Assembly: GCA_903868145.1 (NCBI GenBank)
Contig: CAIPTY010000026.1
Location: 1-64,000, forward strand
Source: an uncultured Desulfuromonadales bacterium
GTDB taxonomy: Bacteria > Desulfobacterota > Desulfuromonadia > Geobacterales > Pseudopelobacteraceae
Length of the DNA: 64,000 nt
Direction: 5' to 3'
Shown here: positions 1 through 10,249 of the stretch, one piece after another
How the letters are laid out: each line of letters begins with the position of its first letter
Position numbering within the stretch: the stretch's first letter is position 1
Translations under genes and position numbers: made by a program
The notes under the pieces: model-generated
Told to the model about the DNA's origin: nothing
Seen by the model: the letters and a program-made list of their open reading frames with translations, nothing else
The model's database searches: none

Positions 1-2
1 AG

Positions 3-578
3 TGGGAGAACCAGGTCCGCGCAAAGAAGAGGCTTGAGATCCTGGTGCCGCTGGGGATGGTGATCATCTTCATCCTGCTCTACTTCACCTTCCATTCCGC
101 CCTGGAGGCCAGCATGGTGATGCTCTCGGTGCCGTTCGCCCTGGTGGGCGGGGTCTATCTGGTTTCTGCGCTGGGCTATAACCTTTCTGTTGCAGTCTGG
201 GTCGGTTTCATCGCCCTGTACGGCATTGCCGTGGAGACCGGGGTGGTGATGGTGATCTACCTGCATGAAGCGCTTGACAAAAAACTGAAGGAAGGCCCCT
301 GCACCGAGCAGGATATCTACGACGCCACCTTCGAGGGGGCGGTACTGAGGTTGAGGCCGAAGCTGATGACCGTGGCGGTGGCCCTTCTGGGCCTGATTCC
401 GATCATGTGGTCAACCGGCACCGGCGCCGACGTGATGAAACCGATCGCCGCGCCGATGATCGGCGGCATGATTTCCTCGGCGGTGCATGTGCTGATCATG
501 ACGCCGGTGATATTCGTGCTGATGAAGAAGCGGGAGTTGGCGAAGGGAACATTGAAATATTCGGGAATGAAACATTAA
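3..578 (+). CDS. CusA/CzcA-family heavy-metal RND efflux transporter, C-terminal part (5' truncated by window edge)
   Basis: Frame open from the window start; C-terminal RND sequence ([57 protein letters not shown]) typical of CusA/CzcA. Confidence 0.93.
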   Translation, partial: WENQVRAKKRLEILVPLGMVIIFILLYFTFHSALEASMVMLSVPFALVGGVYLVSALGYNLSVAVWVGFIALYGIAVETGVVMVIYLHEALDKKLKEGPCTEQDIYDATFEGAVLRLRPKLMTVAVALLGLIPIMWSTGTGADVMKPIAAPMIGGMISSAVHVLIMTPVIFVLMKKRELAKGTLKYSGMKH

Positions 579-597
579 CCAGACAAGGAGAAACAAA

Positions 598-1071
598 ATG
601 AAAAGACTGATGCTCGCAACTGCAACAATCCTGGCACTTTACGCACCGGCAGCATATGCCGCCGAGCATGATCACTCTGCACAGGGCGGCCACGAAGCCG
701 GTATGACCCACAGTGGCAACGCAGCCCATGAGGAAGTGCTCGATGGCGTCAAAGCAACGTTCACCGTCCAGACCATGGCCGATGCCATGAAGGCCATGGG
801 CATGGAAATGCCCAAAGGGGTCAGGGAGACCCATCACATTTCGTTATCACTGAAAAACCTAAAAAGCGGCAAGACCCTTACCGAGGGTGACGCCACGATA
901 AAAGTACTTGCGCCCGACAAGTCCGAACAGACCAAAGGGTTGATGGCCATGCATGGGCATTTCGGTGCGGACTTTGTGATGGGAGCAAAGGGAACATACG
1001 GAGTGATGTGCAAGTTCAAGGCTTCAGATGGCAAGGTGCGTCAGGCAAAATTCCGGTACACGGTAAAATAG
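598..1071 (+). CDS. Small periplasmic His/Met-rich protein, putative metal-binding accessory to the RND pump
   Basis: Signal peptide, EHDHSAQGGHEAGMTHSGNAAHEE and MADAMKAMGMEM motifs; 19 bp after the CusA-like ORF. Confidence 0.7.
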   Translation: MKRLMLATATILALYAPAAYAAEHDHSAQGGHEAGMTHSGNAAHEEVLDGVKATFTVQTMADAMKAMGMEMPKGVRETHHISLSLKNLKSGKTLTEGDATIKVLAPDKSEQTKGLMAMHGHFGADFVMGAKGTYGVMCKFKASDGKVRQAKFRYTVK

Positions 1072-1080
1072 CCAAATCAA

Positions 1081-1109
1081 AAGGGGCATCCCGATCCTGG
1101 ATGCCCCTT
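1081..1109. terminator. Bidirectional hairpin between convergent genes
   Basis: aaggggcatcc-cgatcct-ggatgcccctt inverted repeat. Confidence 0.7.
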
Positions 1110-1136
1110 CCGTATAATGCCTATCTGACCGGAGAG

Positions 1137-2012
1137 CTACTTGCGCAGAACCTTGATGACCGCCGAGAAATCCTCTTCGCCCAGACCGGCCTCAACCGCC
1201 TGCTCATATGACTTGCTGACAGCCTCGGCAGCCGGCAGATGCAGGCCAACCAGCTTGGCGGCGTTCATGACCACATGCAACTGTTCGGAGACATATTTGA
1301 GCGCCAGGCTGCGGGGGAAATCTCCGCGAGCCATGGCCCGACCCTTGGAATGGAACAGCGGAGAAGCGACCCCGCGCGTATCGAGAACTTCGAGGATCTT
1401 GTCGGCATTGAAACCCATTTTCTCGCCGAACACCAAACCTTCTGCCAGCACCTGAACCAGTTCCGCCTGAACGAGATTGACGATGAACTTCATCTTGGTC
1501 GCATCGCCGATCTCTCCGACGTGGATGGTATTGAGGCCGAAATATGAAAATGGCTCCCTGCACTTGCCTACCAGTGAAGGATCCCCTCCGGTAATGATCG
1601 TCATCAGGCCATTGACAGCGTGATCCTTGCTGCCCCAGACCGGTGCATCCAGATACCGCACCTGTTTTTTTGTGAACTCATCGGCAATCTTCAGGGTTGT
1701 GTCGAGAGAGTGGGAACCCATGTCAGCCAGGATCGTCCCGGCATCGATGCCTGCCAGAATTCCGTCAGGCCCGAAGAAAAGCAGGCCGAGTTCGTCGCCC
1801 TCGGGAACTATCGCAATAACCAGATCACGCCCCTTGGCTGCCTGCATCGCCGAGGTTGCGGCCAGAGCGCCATGTGCGACCAGATCTTTGACTGCGACCG
1901 TGTCCGTATCAAATACCGTCAGTTCATAACTTGACTTTGCCAGGTTCGTAGCCATGTGACGCCCGACGGTACCCAATCCGATAAAACCGATTTTCTTCAG
2001 CATTATTTTCAT
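1137..2012 (-). CDS. NAD(P)-dependent 3-hydroxyisobutyrate dehydrogenase-family oxidoreductase
   Basis: GFIGLGTVGRHMATNLAKS Rossmann motif and DAPVWGSKDHAVNG, family signatures. Confidence 0.88.
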   Translation of the reverse strand: MKIMLKKIGFIGLGTVGRHMATNLAKSSYELTVFDTDTVAVKDLVAHGALAATSAMQAAKGRDLVIAIVPEGDELGLLFFGPDGILAGIDAGTILADMGSHSLDTTLKIADEFTKKQVRYLDAPVWGSKDHAVNGLMTIITGGDPSLVGKCREPFSYFGLNTIHVGEIGDATKMKFIVNLVQAELVQVLAEGLVFGEKMGFNADKILEVLDTRGVASPLFHSKGRAMARGDFPRSLALKYVSEQLHVVMNAAKLVGLHLPAAEAVSKSYEQAVEAGLGEEDFSAVIKVLRK

Positions 2013-2121
2013 CCTCCTGAAATAGGAATAGCGTCTTTAATACGATTTTCGTGATACTACACGGAAATGCTGTTACTGGCAACTATCTAGTTTGCCAAAA
2101 AACACTTTTTTCAATTGGCGG

Positions 2122-2778
2122 TTATCGAAATCGTTTTACACCGTTTTTCTCGCAGAGTCCCGACAGCCGACAGGTTGAGCAATACGGTGACACCGGATGG
2201 CAGTGGTTCTGCCCGAACGCCACCAGCAGGTCGTTGATTTCGATCCAGTATTCCGGCGGCAATATCCCGCGCAAAACCGTTTCGGTCTGATCGGGTGACC
2301 TTGTGGCCACATACCCCCAACGGTTGCAGATGCGGTGAACATGCGTATCCACGCAGATCCCCTGTTTGCCGAACCCGAGTGTCAGCACGAGATTTGCGGT
2401 CTTCCGCCCTACCCCTTTGAACTTCAGAAGCTCATCAATGTCGTCCGGCACAACGCCATCATATTCAGTTGCCAGCCTACGGCTGATTTCAAGGATCTGA
2501 GCCGCCTTGTTCCGGTAAAAACCGGCGGGATAGATATATCCGGCAATCTGCTCCGCTGTCAATCGACATACGGACTCTGGAGTTTCGGCATGTTCAAACA
2601 AACGGGCCGAGGCCAGTGCTGTAACTTCATCCTTGGTCCTCAGGGAGATGAGGCACGATACCAGCACTTTGAAAGGGCTGCGGTCGCACTGGGCGACAAT
2701 CGTCACCGCCGGTTTCCGCCATGACGGGTACATCTCGCGCAGAAGCTGAACCATCAGATGTATGTTGTTCGCTTTCAT
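2122..2778 (-). CDS. nth: Endonuclease III
   Basis: HhH LLKFKGVGRKTANLVL, VDTHVHRICNRWG, C-terminal Cys cluster CHPVSPYCSTCRLSGLC; start set at MKANN. Confidence 0.93.
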   Translation of the reverse strand: MKANNIHLMVQLLREMYPSWRKPAVTIVAQCDRSPFKVLVSCLISLRTKDEVTALASARLFEHAETPESVCRLTAEQIAGYIYPAGFYRNKAAQILEISRRLATEYDGVVPDDIDELLKFKGVGRKTANLVLTLGFGKQGICVDTHVHRICNRWGYVATRSPDQTETVLRGILPPEYWIEINDLLVAFGQNHCHPVSPYCSTCRLSGLCEKNGVKRFR

Positions 2779-2869
2779 GCGTGCAATACTACCCGAACAA
2801 CACCGGCCACGCAAGTCAGGTTTTACAATGTTTTACAATTACACTCTTTACAGTTATGATAGCTTCACG

Positions 2870-3763
2870 ATGACTGACCCGAACGCACTGATTGATCTGC
2901 ATATCCACTCCAACTGCTCCGATGGCGCCTTTTCTCCGGTCGAACTCGTCCAGAGAGCCTTCATGACAGGCCTGCTGGCCGTAGCCATAGCCGATCATGA
3001 CTCTGTTGCAGGCATTGACGAGGCGACAGTCGCGGGAAACAACAGACAGATTGAAATTATTCCCGCCGTTGAACTCTCGGTGCAATTCAGGGATTGGCAG
3101 GATGTGCATCTCCTTGGCTACGGCATTGACCATACCGATGCCAGCTTCCTGAACAAATTACACGGGTTCCGCGGCAGGCGGGAAAAGCGCAATGAGGAGA
3201 TTCTGGAGCGGGTGAATCAAAAACTCCTGGATGAGGGGAGAGAAGCTATCGCACTCGAAACAGTACTCGCATACGCCAGGGACGCCATCGGACGGCCTCA
3301 CATAGCACGCGCCCTGCTGGAGCACAACTATGCCGGATCGGTTGAGGATGCGTTTCAGCGCTATCTTGTCCCCTGCAATGTACCCAAAAGCTACTGGCCT
3401 ATTGACGACGCAATCAGGGAAATCCGGCGAATCGGAGGCCTTGCGGTACTGGCTCACCCCACCACGGTCAGCACAGACCGGTCGGAGCTGCGGGCAATAA
3501 TCCTTGAACTTTCAGCGATGGGGCTGGATGGCATTGAGGTATTCAATAACCTGGCTCAACCGTACGAGATGGAGTTCCTCAGGCGTCTGGCAGAGGAACT
3601 CGGCCTGCTGATCACGGGCGGATCGGATTTTCATGGAATAGAGGATGGTCTGGAGATGGGAAGGGGGCGCGGAGGCGTGCGCTTCGGCGCCAGCCTCCTT
3701 TCAGCCTTGAAGAAGCGCCTGGGAGAGCGACAGAGTCAGCTTTTGTCTTTGTATGCCTTATAG
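2870..3763 (+). CDS. PHP-domain phosphoesterase (YciV/RNase AM-like)
   Basis: DLHIHSNCSDGAFSP, AIADHDSVAGI, ITGGSDFHG; internal ATG (MTDPN) preferred over the ORF start, which overlaps nth. Confidence 0.88.
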   Translation: MTDPNALIDLHIHSNCSDGAFSPVELVQRAFMTGLLAVAIADHDSVAGIDEATVAGNNRQIEIIPAVELSVQFRDWQDVHLLGYGIDHTDASFLNKLHGFRGRREKRNEEILERVNQKLLDEGREAIALETVLAYARDAIGRPHIARALLEHNYAGSVEDAFQRYLVPCNVPKSYWPIDDAIREIRRIGGLAVLAHPTTVSTDRSELRAIILELSAMGLDGIEVFNNLAQPYEMEFLRRLAEELGLLITGGSDFHGIEDGLEMGRGRGGVRFGASLLSALKKRLGERQSQLLSLYAL

Positions 3764-4563
3764 TTAATGATCTGAATATCCTCCTGCAGTTCCTTGACCC
3801 CTTTGATAGACCGTACGATCCTGAGGGCGCTGGACTTTTCTTCCTGCGAGGCGATAAAACCGCTCACCAGCACTTTGCCTTTCCGGGCAACGATGGTAAA
3901 TGGCCGGTAATCGAGATCGGAAGCATTCAGCAAAGAGGTTTCGATCTTTTTTTCCAGTATGGTATTTTCAATGAGTTGTGCAGAATCCTTCTCGGCTTCC
4001 TTGAACAGCGGGTCCTTTGCTGCTGACACGATACTCTCAATGATCGAACTCTGGGACAGGCGCGACGTATTGAATGTCATGTCGTACCCGATGGGATCAC
4101 TCCAGTCACGGTCAAAATAGAAGTGGATAAATCCACCGCGCTGATGATCACTGCGGCGAATCATGGAATGGGCAAGGTCGGGGTCAATCCATTCCCGCTC
4201 TGCAAAACGCTCAACACGCTCCTCAAAACCGGCCAGAAACCTGAGCCTCAAAACATTTCCGCAACCCTTCAAAAGATCCTGGCCGCCGCGACCGTAGAGA
4301 ATCACATCACCCTTGCGTGCAAAATCGAGCAGGATCAGCTCAATTGTATTAAGCACTGCGGCGCGTTTGCGATCCTCGGCGGTGATGTATGACGGCGGTT
4401 TCTCATCCACCATCAGCAGCATTTCAGGAGAAATCCCGTATTTGGGCGCACTGGCACTGATACGAGCCCCGTCAATAAGTGTATATTTCAGCTTGCGGGC
4501 AACCTCTTCGGCTATGTGATAGGCCCCTGTGCCCATTTCCCGTGAAATTGTTATGACAGCCAT
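3736..4563 (-). CDS. Cytidylate kinase-like protein with C-terminal BON-like domain
   Basis: ITISREMGTGAYHIAEEVARKL, YGRGGQDLL; C-terminus YRPFTIVARKGKVLVSGFIASQEEKSSALRIVRSIKGVKELQEDI resembles BON. Confidence 0.8.
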   Translation of the reverse strand: MAVITISREMGTGAYHIAEEVARKLKYTLIDGARISASAPKYGISPEMLLMVDEKPPSYITAEDRKRAAVLNTIELILLDFARKGDVILYGRGGQDLLKGCGNVLRLRFLAGFEERVERFAEREWIDPDLAHSMIRRSDHQRGGFIHFYFDRDWSDPIGYDMTFNTSRLSQSSIIESIVSAAKDPLFKEAEKDSAQLIENTILEKKIETSLLNASDLDYRPFTIVARKGKVLVSGFIASQEEKSSALRIVRSIKGVKELQEDIQIINYKAYKDKS

Positions 4564-4667
4564 GAAAATCCTCCGTGCGTTGAAAGCAGATCCGTCTGCT
4601 ATATAGCACGTTGTGATTGTGTATACAAGAAGGTAATTCTACCGTTTCGGCAGCACCTGAAAGCCGG

Positions 4668-5555
4668 TCAGGCCTGATCGATCGAAATCGATACAACCAG
4701 GCGGCGTGTCGTTCCCTCCAGCGTCAGTTGCAGAGGCACACGTACAACACCGTCCTTACTTACGGCCGTATCACCCGCCAGCCTCACCATGAACCGTTCC
4801 TGCCCCTCTCCCGATTCCGATCCCTGCACCGGATAACCAGCATCAGGCAGAACGACGGGCGACTCACCGGACACGTCGCATGCGGTGGTTTCAACGATTT
4901 CATCGACTGGCGCACCATTACCAGACAAACTCTGCTCCTCTTGGGCGTCAGGCTCCCTTACCCTGAAAGCATCATCCTCTCCAACACGGCTCATAATCGC
5001 ACGGGACAGCGTGGCAAGTGCTTCAAGCACCCCCTCGCCGCTGACGGCCACGGAAGGGCAGAGTGGCGTGCCTGTCAGATCGAGCGCTACGGCAGCGCTG
5101 TCCGGCGACATCTTCCCGATGCCGCTGAAAGAGTTGAGTTGCAGCACCACCGGAAGATCGTGCACACTGAGGCCATAGCCGGACAGAAAGTCCCGCAGAT
5201 GCTGGATGCTGTCACGCCCGGCCATAACCCTTTCAGGGCTGTCATCCGCCACCACAACCAGACCATCCGCCCCCTTGAGTGTCATCTTCCAGGCAGCCGG
5301 ATTTACAACCCTTCCCGGCAGTGTGTAGATATGAAACCGGACACGATACCCGCCAAACACAAACGCCTCAAACGGGCTGAAATCAAAGAAAAGAAGCGAA
5401 CCTCCGCTGGTAGGCAAAGACTTCAACTCCCCACGCAGCGACGGCTTGATTCTCTCGTAAATGTACTGCATGGAGGTACGCTTGCCGGCACCCTCACAGC
5501 CATAATAGACGATCTTGGCGTTTATCTCTTTTTTTGTGTGATTGATGAGAGCCAT
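4668..5555 (-). CDS. MglA-like small GTPase-family protein with degenerate nucleotide-binding motifs
   Basis: KIVYYGCEGAGKRTSMQYIYERI, YTLPGRVVNPAAWKMTLKGADGLVVVAD; MglA fold signatures. Confidence 0.78.
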   Translation of the reverse strand: MALINHTKKEINAKIVYYGCEGAGKRTSMQYIYERIKPSLRGELKSLPTSGGSLLFFDFSPFEAFVFGGYRVRFHIYTLPGRVVNPAAWKMTLKGADGLVVVADDSPERVMAGRDSIQHLRDFLSGYGLSVHDLPVVLQLNSFSGIGKMSPDSAAVALDLTGTPLCPSVAVSGEGVLEALATLSRAIMSRVGEDDAFRVREPDAQEEQSLSGNGAPVDEIVETTACDVSGESPVVLPDAGYPVQGSESGEGQERFMVRLAGDTAVSKDGVVRVPLQLTLEGTTRRLVVSISIDQA

Positions 5556-5570
5556 TGATGTTCCCCAGGG

Positions 5571-6515
5571 CTACCGTTTTTTTGCCATCAGCATGCGTTT
5601 GGCCTGGGTGGAGATCACCGAGGCGACATTCTTGCTTTTGGCATAACCGGCAACATCCTTTTCGTTCATCGTACCAAGGTAGCGCAGCGAGTTGGCGAGC
5701 GGCGTTTTAGGACAGTTTATCAGGGCCTTTCGAATATTATAATTCTTGATCCACTCCCTGTTGGCGCAGATCAGACGAACAATTTCATCATTCTGGACGC
5801 CGAGCTTCAAAAACTGCAAAACCTCACCATCGCTCAGTCGGGGGTTTTTGATAACACCACCCGAAACCAGCTTGTTGGCGTCCTTGACCAGAATCGCGCG
5901 CCACTCCTTATCGCCGGACAGGGCCATTTTGATCTTCTCGGATATTCCCATAATCTGGGCCATCTTGTACTTGCTGAGAAATTGCTCGCTCTTTTCATCG
6001 ATTTCCTCAACGACCTCTTCCTCCGGCAGCTCATCCTCGTCAGGCAGCAGGTTTTCATCCATTTCCGACAGGTCATCGGGCGGTAGTTCCTGAGCGGTCT
6101 CTGCAGCGCCTTCATCGGGCGCGGGGTATTCGGTAGTCCCGGCCTGAGAAATCGCCTGACGCAGCAGAAATTCCCTGGCCTGGTCCGACAGCAGTTCGTG
6201 CGCCAGCAGTGCCTCGGCAATCACCGTTCTGGCATGAAGGGCAGAGGCGAGCACAACCAGGACGGAGGGATGTGCTTCGGATGAGTGAATATACTCCATC
6301 AGAACCTCATCCGGTTGCGCCTCAAGCCCCCTGACGGCTGCGGTACTGACGATGCTCTCCGTGTCCCTGATCAGACAGAAAAGCAGCACAATCCGGTCAG
6401 ACAGTTGCAGCAAGCCCGCCCCGGCGATCCCTGACAGTTTTTCATCAACGGTCACGCCGGGACGGACAAACCTGGCAACTGAAGGGGAAACTTTCAGTTT
6501 GATTTTTTCAGCCAT
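5571..6515 (-). CDS. Hypothetical protein in mglA-like operon (acidic central linker)
   Basis: 314 aa ORF in the same operon; acidic stretch LPDEDELPEEEVVEEIDEKSE. Confidence 0.75.
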   Translation of the reverse strand: MAEKIKLKVSPSVARFVRPGVTVDEKLSGIAGAGLLQLSDRIVLLFCLIRDTESIVSTAAVRGLEAQPDEVLMEYIHSSEAHPSVLVVLASALHARTVIAEALLAHELLSDQAREFLLRQAISQAGTTEYPAPDEGAAETAQELPPDDLSEMDENLLPDEDELPEEEVVEEIDEKSEQFLSKYKMAQIMGISEKIKMALSGDKEWRAILVKDANKLVSGGVIKNPRLSDGEVLQFLKLGVQNDEIVRLICANREWIKNYNIRKALINCPKTPLANSLRYLGTMNEKDVAGYAKSKNVASVISTQAKRMLMAKKR

Positions 6516-6521
6516 ACATCC

Positions 6522-7610
6522 CTACTGGTGAAGGGCAGCTGAGGTGATTCCAGCAGCCTTCAGCTTCCTGAGCGCCTCATCAGCGGCTTTTCTGTCACTG
6601 AATACTCCGGCGGTAAGACTCTTCGAGGCGATGGAAACATCCACACGCCTGATGGTCAGCTTGAAACCGGCGGCAGCCAGTCGCTCCTTTTCGGAGGCGG
6701 CCCGTGCGTCGAGCATATATGAACCGGCATAGACCAGATGCTTTCCGGCGCTGTCGATAATGAAGGCATCAGAGGTATACCGCTTGAGTTTATCAAGTTG
6801 GGCCCTTGCAGCTTCACGATCTGCAAACTCGGCAAGCAGAAGCCGGTTCATCCTGGTTTTCTTCTGAACACCCGGCACGATGCTGGCTTCAAGTCCGGCC
6901 TTCCGCACACGAACCAGATCGGAAGCCAGAGCCTCTTCCAGCACATAGCTGCCCACCAGCACCGTCCAGCCGGATGATGTTTTAACCGCTTTCGCGGGGA
7001 TCGCAGCCCCATTCTGTGTTGGCTTCTTTACGGCCTTTTTCGCCGTTACGGCAGCATCGGTCTTCTTTTCCAGCGGTTTCCTGGTAGCTGCCGCTTTACT
7101 CTCCATGGCAGCAACCGGCGGCGCTTTCTTGTCGGGAGCGGCAGCGGGCTTCTTTTCTGCAAGAACCGGTTTCTTTTCATCGGCCTTGACTACCGCTGGC
7201 GAAGGCTTCTTTTCTGCTGCTTTGGCAGCATCCGCTTTCTTTGCCTCCACAGCCGGTTTGGCAGCATCGGCCTTCTTGGGTTCTCCAGCCGTTTTGAGCG
7301 GTGCCGGAGCCGCTACCGGCTTGGCTGCAGCAGCAGTCGCGGGAGCGGGAGTTGCTGGAACCGGTGGTGATGCCGCCTTGGCAGGCTGCCCGTCACTGGG
7401 CGGCAGCGGTTTTTTGACCACCTGTGGCGACGGCGGGGGCGGTGGTTTCTGATCCTGCTGCGGCTTGATGAGGTCTGTGAAAAAATAGACATACCCGAAA
7501 CCACCCACCAGGATGAGCAGAACCACAAGCAGGAGGTTCTGTTTTCCCTTATCCTCTACACCCGCCTGCTGCTTATTCTCATCTGAATCCTTGCTGAACT
7601 TGATATCCAT
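6522..7610 (-). CDS. SPOR-domain protein, single TM plus Ala/Lys/Pro-rich linker
   Basis: N-terminal TM, low-complexity KPAAAPDKKAPP linker, tandem SPOR-like repeats (WTVLVGSYVLEEAL, HLVYAGSYMLDARAA). Confidence 0.8.
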   Translation of the reverse strand: MDIKFSKDSDENKQQAGVEDKGKQNLLLVVLLILVGGFGYVYFFTDLIKPQQDQKPPPPPSPQVVKKPLPPSDGQPAKAASPPVPATPAPATAAAAKPVAAPAPLKTAGEPKKADAAKPAVEAKKADAAKAAEKKPSPAVVKADEKKPVLAEKKPAAAPDKKAPPVAAMESKAAATRKPLEKKTDAAVTAKKAVKKPTQNGAAIPAKAVKTSSGWTVLVGSYVLEEALASDLVRVRKAGLEASIVPGVQKKTRMNRLLLAEFADREAARAQLDKLKRYTSDAFIIDSAGKHLVYAGSYMLDARAASEKERLAAAGFKLTIRRVDVSIASKSLTAGVFSDRKAADEALRKLKAAGITSAALHQ

Positions 7611-7686
7611 GGATAACCTCCCGTAATCGTGAGCGTGTCAGCCGGTCGCCCGTCAAATGGAACCGGGCATTGCTGTACGGATCACG

Positions 7687-9771
7687 TCAATCTTTCTTAC
7701 CCGCGTGCGCCTCGGCAATCACCTTTTGGGAAAGATGCGTCGGCAGCTCTTCATAGTGTGAAAATTCGGTGCTGAACAGGCCACGGTCACTGGTCATCGA
7801 CTTGAGATCGTTGGAGTAGGCCAGCACCTCGGACATGGGGACAACCGCCCGGATGATCTGGGAGTTCGCCTTCGGCTCAACGCCGACCACCTTGCCGCGA
7901 CGGGAGTTAAGATCGCCGATCACATCCCCCATGTTTTCATCCGGGACCGTAACCTTCAGATTCACCACCGGCTCCAGGAGCACCGGTTTACAGACCTCCA
8001 TCGCCTTTTTGAAGGCCATGGAGCCGGCCACCTTGAAGGCCATCTCCGATGAGTCAACCGTATGAAAGGAGCCGTCATACAGCGCCACCTTGAAATCGAC
8101 CACCGGATAACCTGCCAGGAAGCCCTCCAGCGAGGCGTCATGGATCCCTTTGTCAACCGCCGGGATGTACTGGCGCGGGATCACGCCCCCCACCACCTTG
8201 TCCTCAAAGATGTACCCTTCGCCCCGCCCGGTCGGCGCCATCTCGATCCAGCAGTCACCGTACTGGCCGCGTCCCCCGGACTGTTTCTTGTATTTTCCCT
8301 GAACCTTGGCCGTGCCACGGATGGTCTCCAGATAGGGGACCTTGGGCGTTTTCAGTAAAACCTCCACGCCGAATTTGCGTTTGAGCTTCTCGACGATCAC
8401 CTCAAGGTGCACCTGACCCATGCCGGAGATGATGAATTCCTTGGTCTGGGTGTCTCGATGGGACTCCAGGGTCGGTTCCTCCTCGATCATACGGTGCAGG
8501 GCGTTGTGGATCTTGTCCTCATCGGCCTTGGTCTTCGGTTCGATGGCGTAGGAGATCACCGGCAGCAACTGCCTGGCCGGCTCATAGACAATCGGCTTGT
8601 TGGCATCGCACAGGGTATCGCCGGTCACGGTTTCCTTCAGCTTGGCCACGGCCACGATATCGCCGGCTACCGCCTGTTTGATGGCGTGCTGCTTTTTACC
8701 TTCCAGTTCGTAGATCTGCCCGATGCGCTCCTCAACCCCTTTGCTGGAGTTGAAGATGGTGGAATCGGAATTGAGCACGCCGGAATACACGCGGAAGATG
8801 GTGATCTTGCCGGTATAGGGATCCGAGGTCGTCTTGAAAACCAGGGCCGAAAAGGGCTCCTTTTCATCCGGGGCGCGTTCCAGCATATCACCGGTTTTGG
8901 GGTGTGTGCCAACCGCCTTGGTACGGTCCAGCGGCGACGGGAGATAGGCGCAGACGGCGTCCAGAAGCTGCCTGACACCGACATTTGCGGTGGCGGCTCC
9001 ACACAGTACCGCAGTGAAGGTATTGCGCATGGTGCCGACCCGCAGGCCGTCACGGATCTCCTCCTCGGTCAGTTCGCCGGTCTCCAGGTATTTTTCGGTC
9101 AGGGCATCGTAGGCCTCGGCCACGGTCTCCACCAGGTGCTCCCGAAGACGACTGGCCTCATCCGCACAGTCGGCGGGAATAGCCCCTTCGGTACATGTTC
9201 CCGAACCATCGGCAGCGTAGAAGTAAGCCTTCATCGAGACCAGGTCAATGACTCCGCGAAAGTCGGCCTCGGCGCCGATCGGCATCTGGATCGCAATACC
9301 ACGTGCTCCCAGCGACTTTTCCAGGTCGTCGATCGCCCTCAGGAAGCTGGCACGTTCCCGATCCATCTTGTTGACAAAGGCGATGCGGGGAATCTCGAAC
9401 TCGTTGGCCCAGTTCCAGATCTCTTCGGTCTGCGCCTTGACGCCGGAGATGGCGGACAAGATCACCACCGCGCCGTCGAGCGTCCGCATGCAGGCCCGGG
9501 TATCCGCGATGAAATTGCCGTAGCCCGGCGTATCCACAATATGGATCGAATGACCGTCCCACTCGCAGTGATCGAGCGCCGAGGTTATGGATATCTTGCG
9601 CTTGATCTCCTCCGGTTCGAAATCCATGGTCGAGGTGCCGTCGTCCACGCGCCCCAGGCGATCGATCATGCCGGTGTTGAACAGAACTGCCTCGGCCAGA
9701 GATGTCTTTCCGGCGCCTCCATGCGCGACGATTCCCAGGTTGCGGATCTTGTTCGTGTCAAACTGTCCCAT
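7687..9771 (-). CDS. fusA: Elongation factor G family protein (EF-G2-like paralogue)
   Basis: GIVAHGGAGKTSLAEA, DTPGYGNF, VNKMDRE; full-length EF-G; start at MGQFDTNK. Confidence 0.9.
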   Translation of the reverse strand: MGQFDTNKIRNLGIVAHGGAGKTSLAEAVLFNTGMIDRLGRVDDGTSTMDFEPEEIKRKISITSALDHCEWDGHSIHIVDTPGYGNFIADTRACMRTLDGAVVILSAISGVKAQTEEIWNWANEFEIPRIAFVNKMDRERASFLRAIDDLEKSLGARGIAIQMPIGAEADFRGVIDLVSMKAYFYAADGSGTCTEGAIPADCADEASRLREHLVETVAEAYDALTEKYLETGELTEEEIRDGLRVGTMRNTFTAVLCGAATANVGVRQLLDAVCAYLPSPLDRTKAVGTHPKTGDMLERAPDEKEPFSALVFKTTSDPYTGKITIFRVYSGVLNSDSTIFNSSKGVEERIGQIYELEGKKQHAIKQAVAGDIVAVAKLKETVTGDTLCDANKPIVYEPARQLLPVISYAIEPKTKADEDKIHNALHRMIEEEPTLESHRDTQTKEFIISGMGQVHLEVIVEKLKRKFGVEVLLKTPKVPYLETIRGTAKVQGKYKKQSGGRGQYGDCWIEMAPTGRGEGYIFEDKVVGGVIPRQYIPAVDKGIHDASLEGFLAGYPVVDFKVALYDGSFHTVDSSEMAFKVAGSMAFKKAMEVCKPVLLEPVVNLKVTVPDENMGDVIGDLNSRRGKVVGVEPKANSQIIRAVVPMSEVLAYSNDLKSMTSDRGLFSTEFSHYEELPTHLSQKVIAEAHAGKKD

Positions 9772-9850
9772 CTTTGCTCCTCCTTGATTGGAATGATATG
9801 AACAATCAGGCTGCTTGTCGTGTTCGTTTGATGACAATCTATACTGGATG

Positions 9851-10249
9851 CTATGTGGCAGCGATCCGGCTTATCAGCGCCTTGTCAAATGTCCGTACAG
9901 TATGGCCTTCTAGGGCGTTTCTCTGAACGAGAATGCAATCAACCGGGTCAAGACGGGATTCTGCAAAAAGCGACAACGCCTTTGTCAAAACATCCCGATC
10001 CGTATTGACAACGCCCTTGTACAGAAGTATCCCCCCCAGGCCGGCAGATGCCTCGATGCGGGGAACCTGAAAATGTTTGGTCAACACATACAGGCATTCA
10101 ACCAGCACCGATTCAGAAATCAGGGCTGATTCCTTACCGATACGAACATTTTCAAAATACGCCGCTGCCTCGGCAAAGTGCGCCTCGTTATCACGCAGCA
10201 GATACCGCAGGATGAAATTGGTATCAGGTAGGCTTGCCCGCTTTTTCAT
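9851..10249 (-). CDS. PIN-domain toxin (VapC-like)
   Basis: LPDTNFILRYLLRDNE, SVLVECLYVLT, DPVDCILVQRNALEGHTVRTFDKAL; overlaps upstream AbrB ORF. Confidence 0.85.
   Translation of the reverse strand: MKKRASLPDTNFILRYLLRDNEAHFAEAAAYFENVRIGKESALISESVLVECLYVLTKHFQVPRIEASAGLGGILLYKGVVNTDRDVLTKALSLFAESRLDPVDCILVQRNALEGHTVRTFDKALISRIAAT

Noticed and set aside
4617-5558. 313-aa ORF antisense to MglA-like gene
   Set aside because: Shadow ORF with atypical composition
8407-9801. 464-aa ORF antisense to EF-G
   Set aside because: Shadow ORF in a high-GC conserved gene; sense frame is unambiguous EF-G
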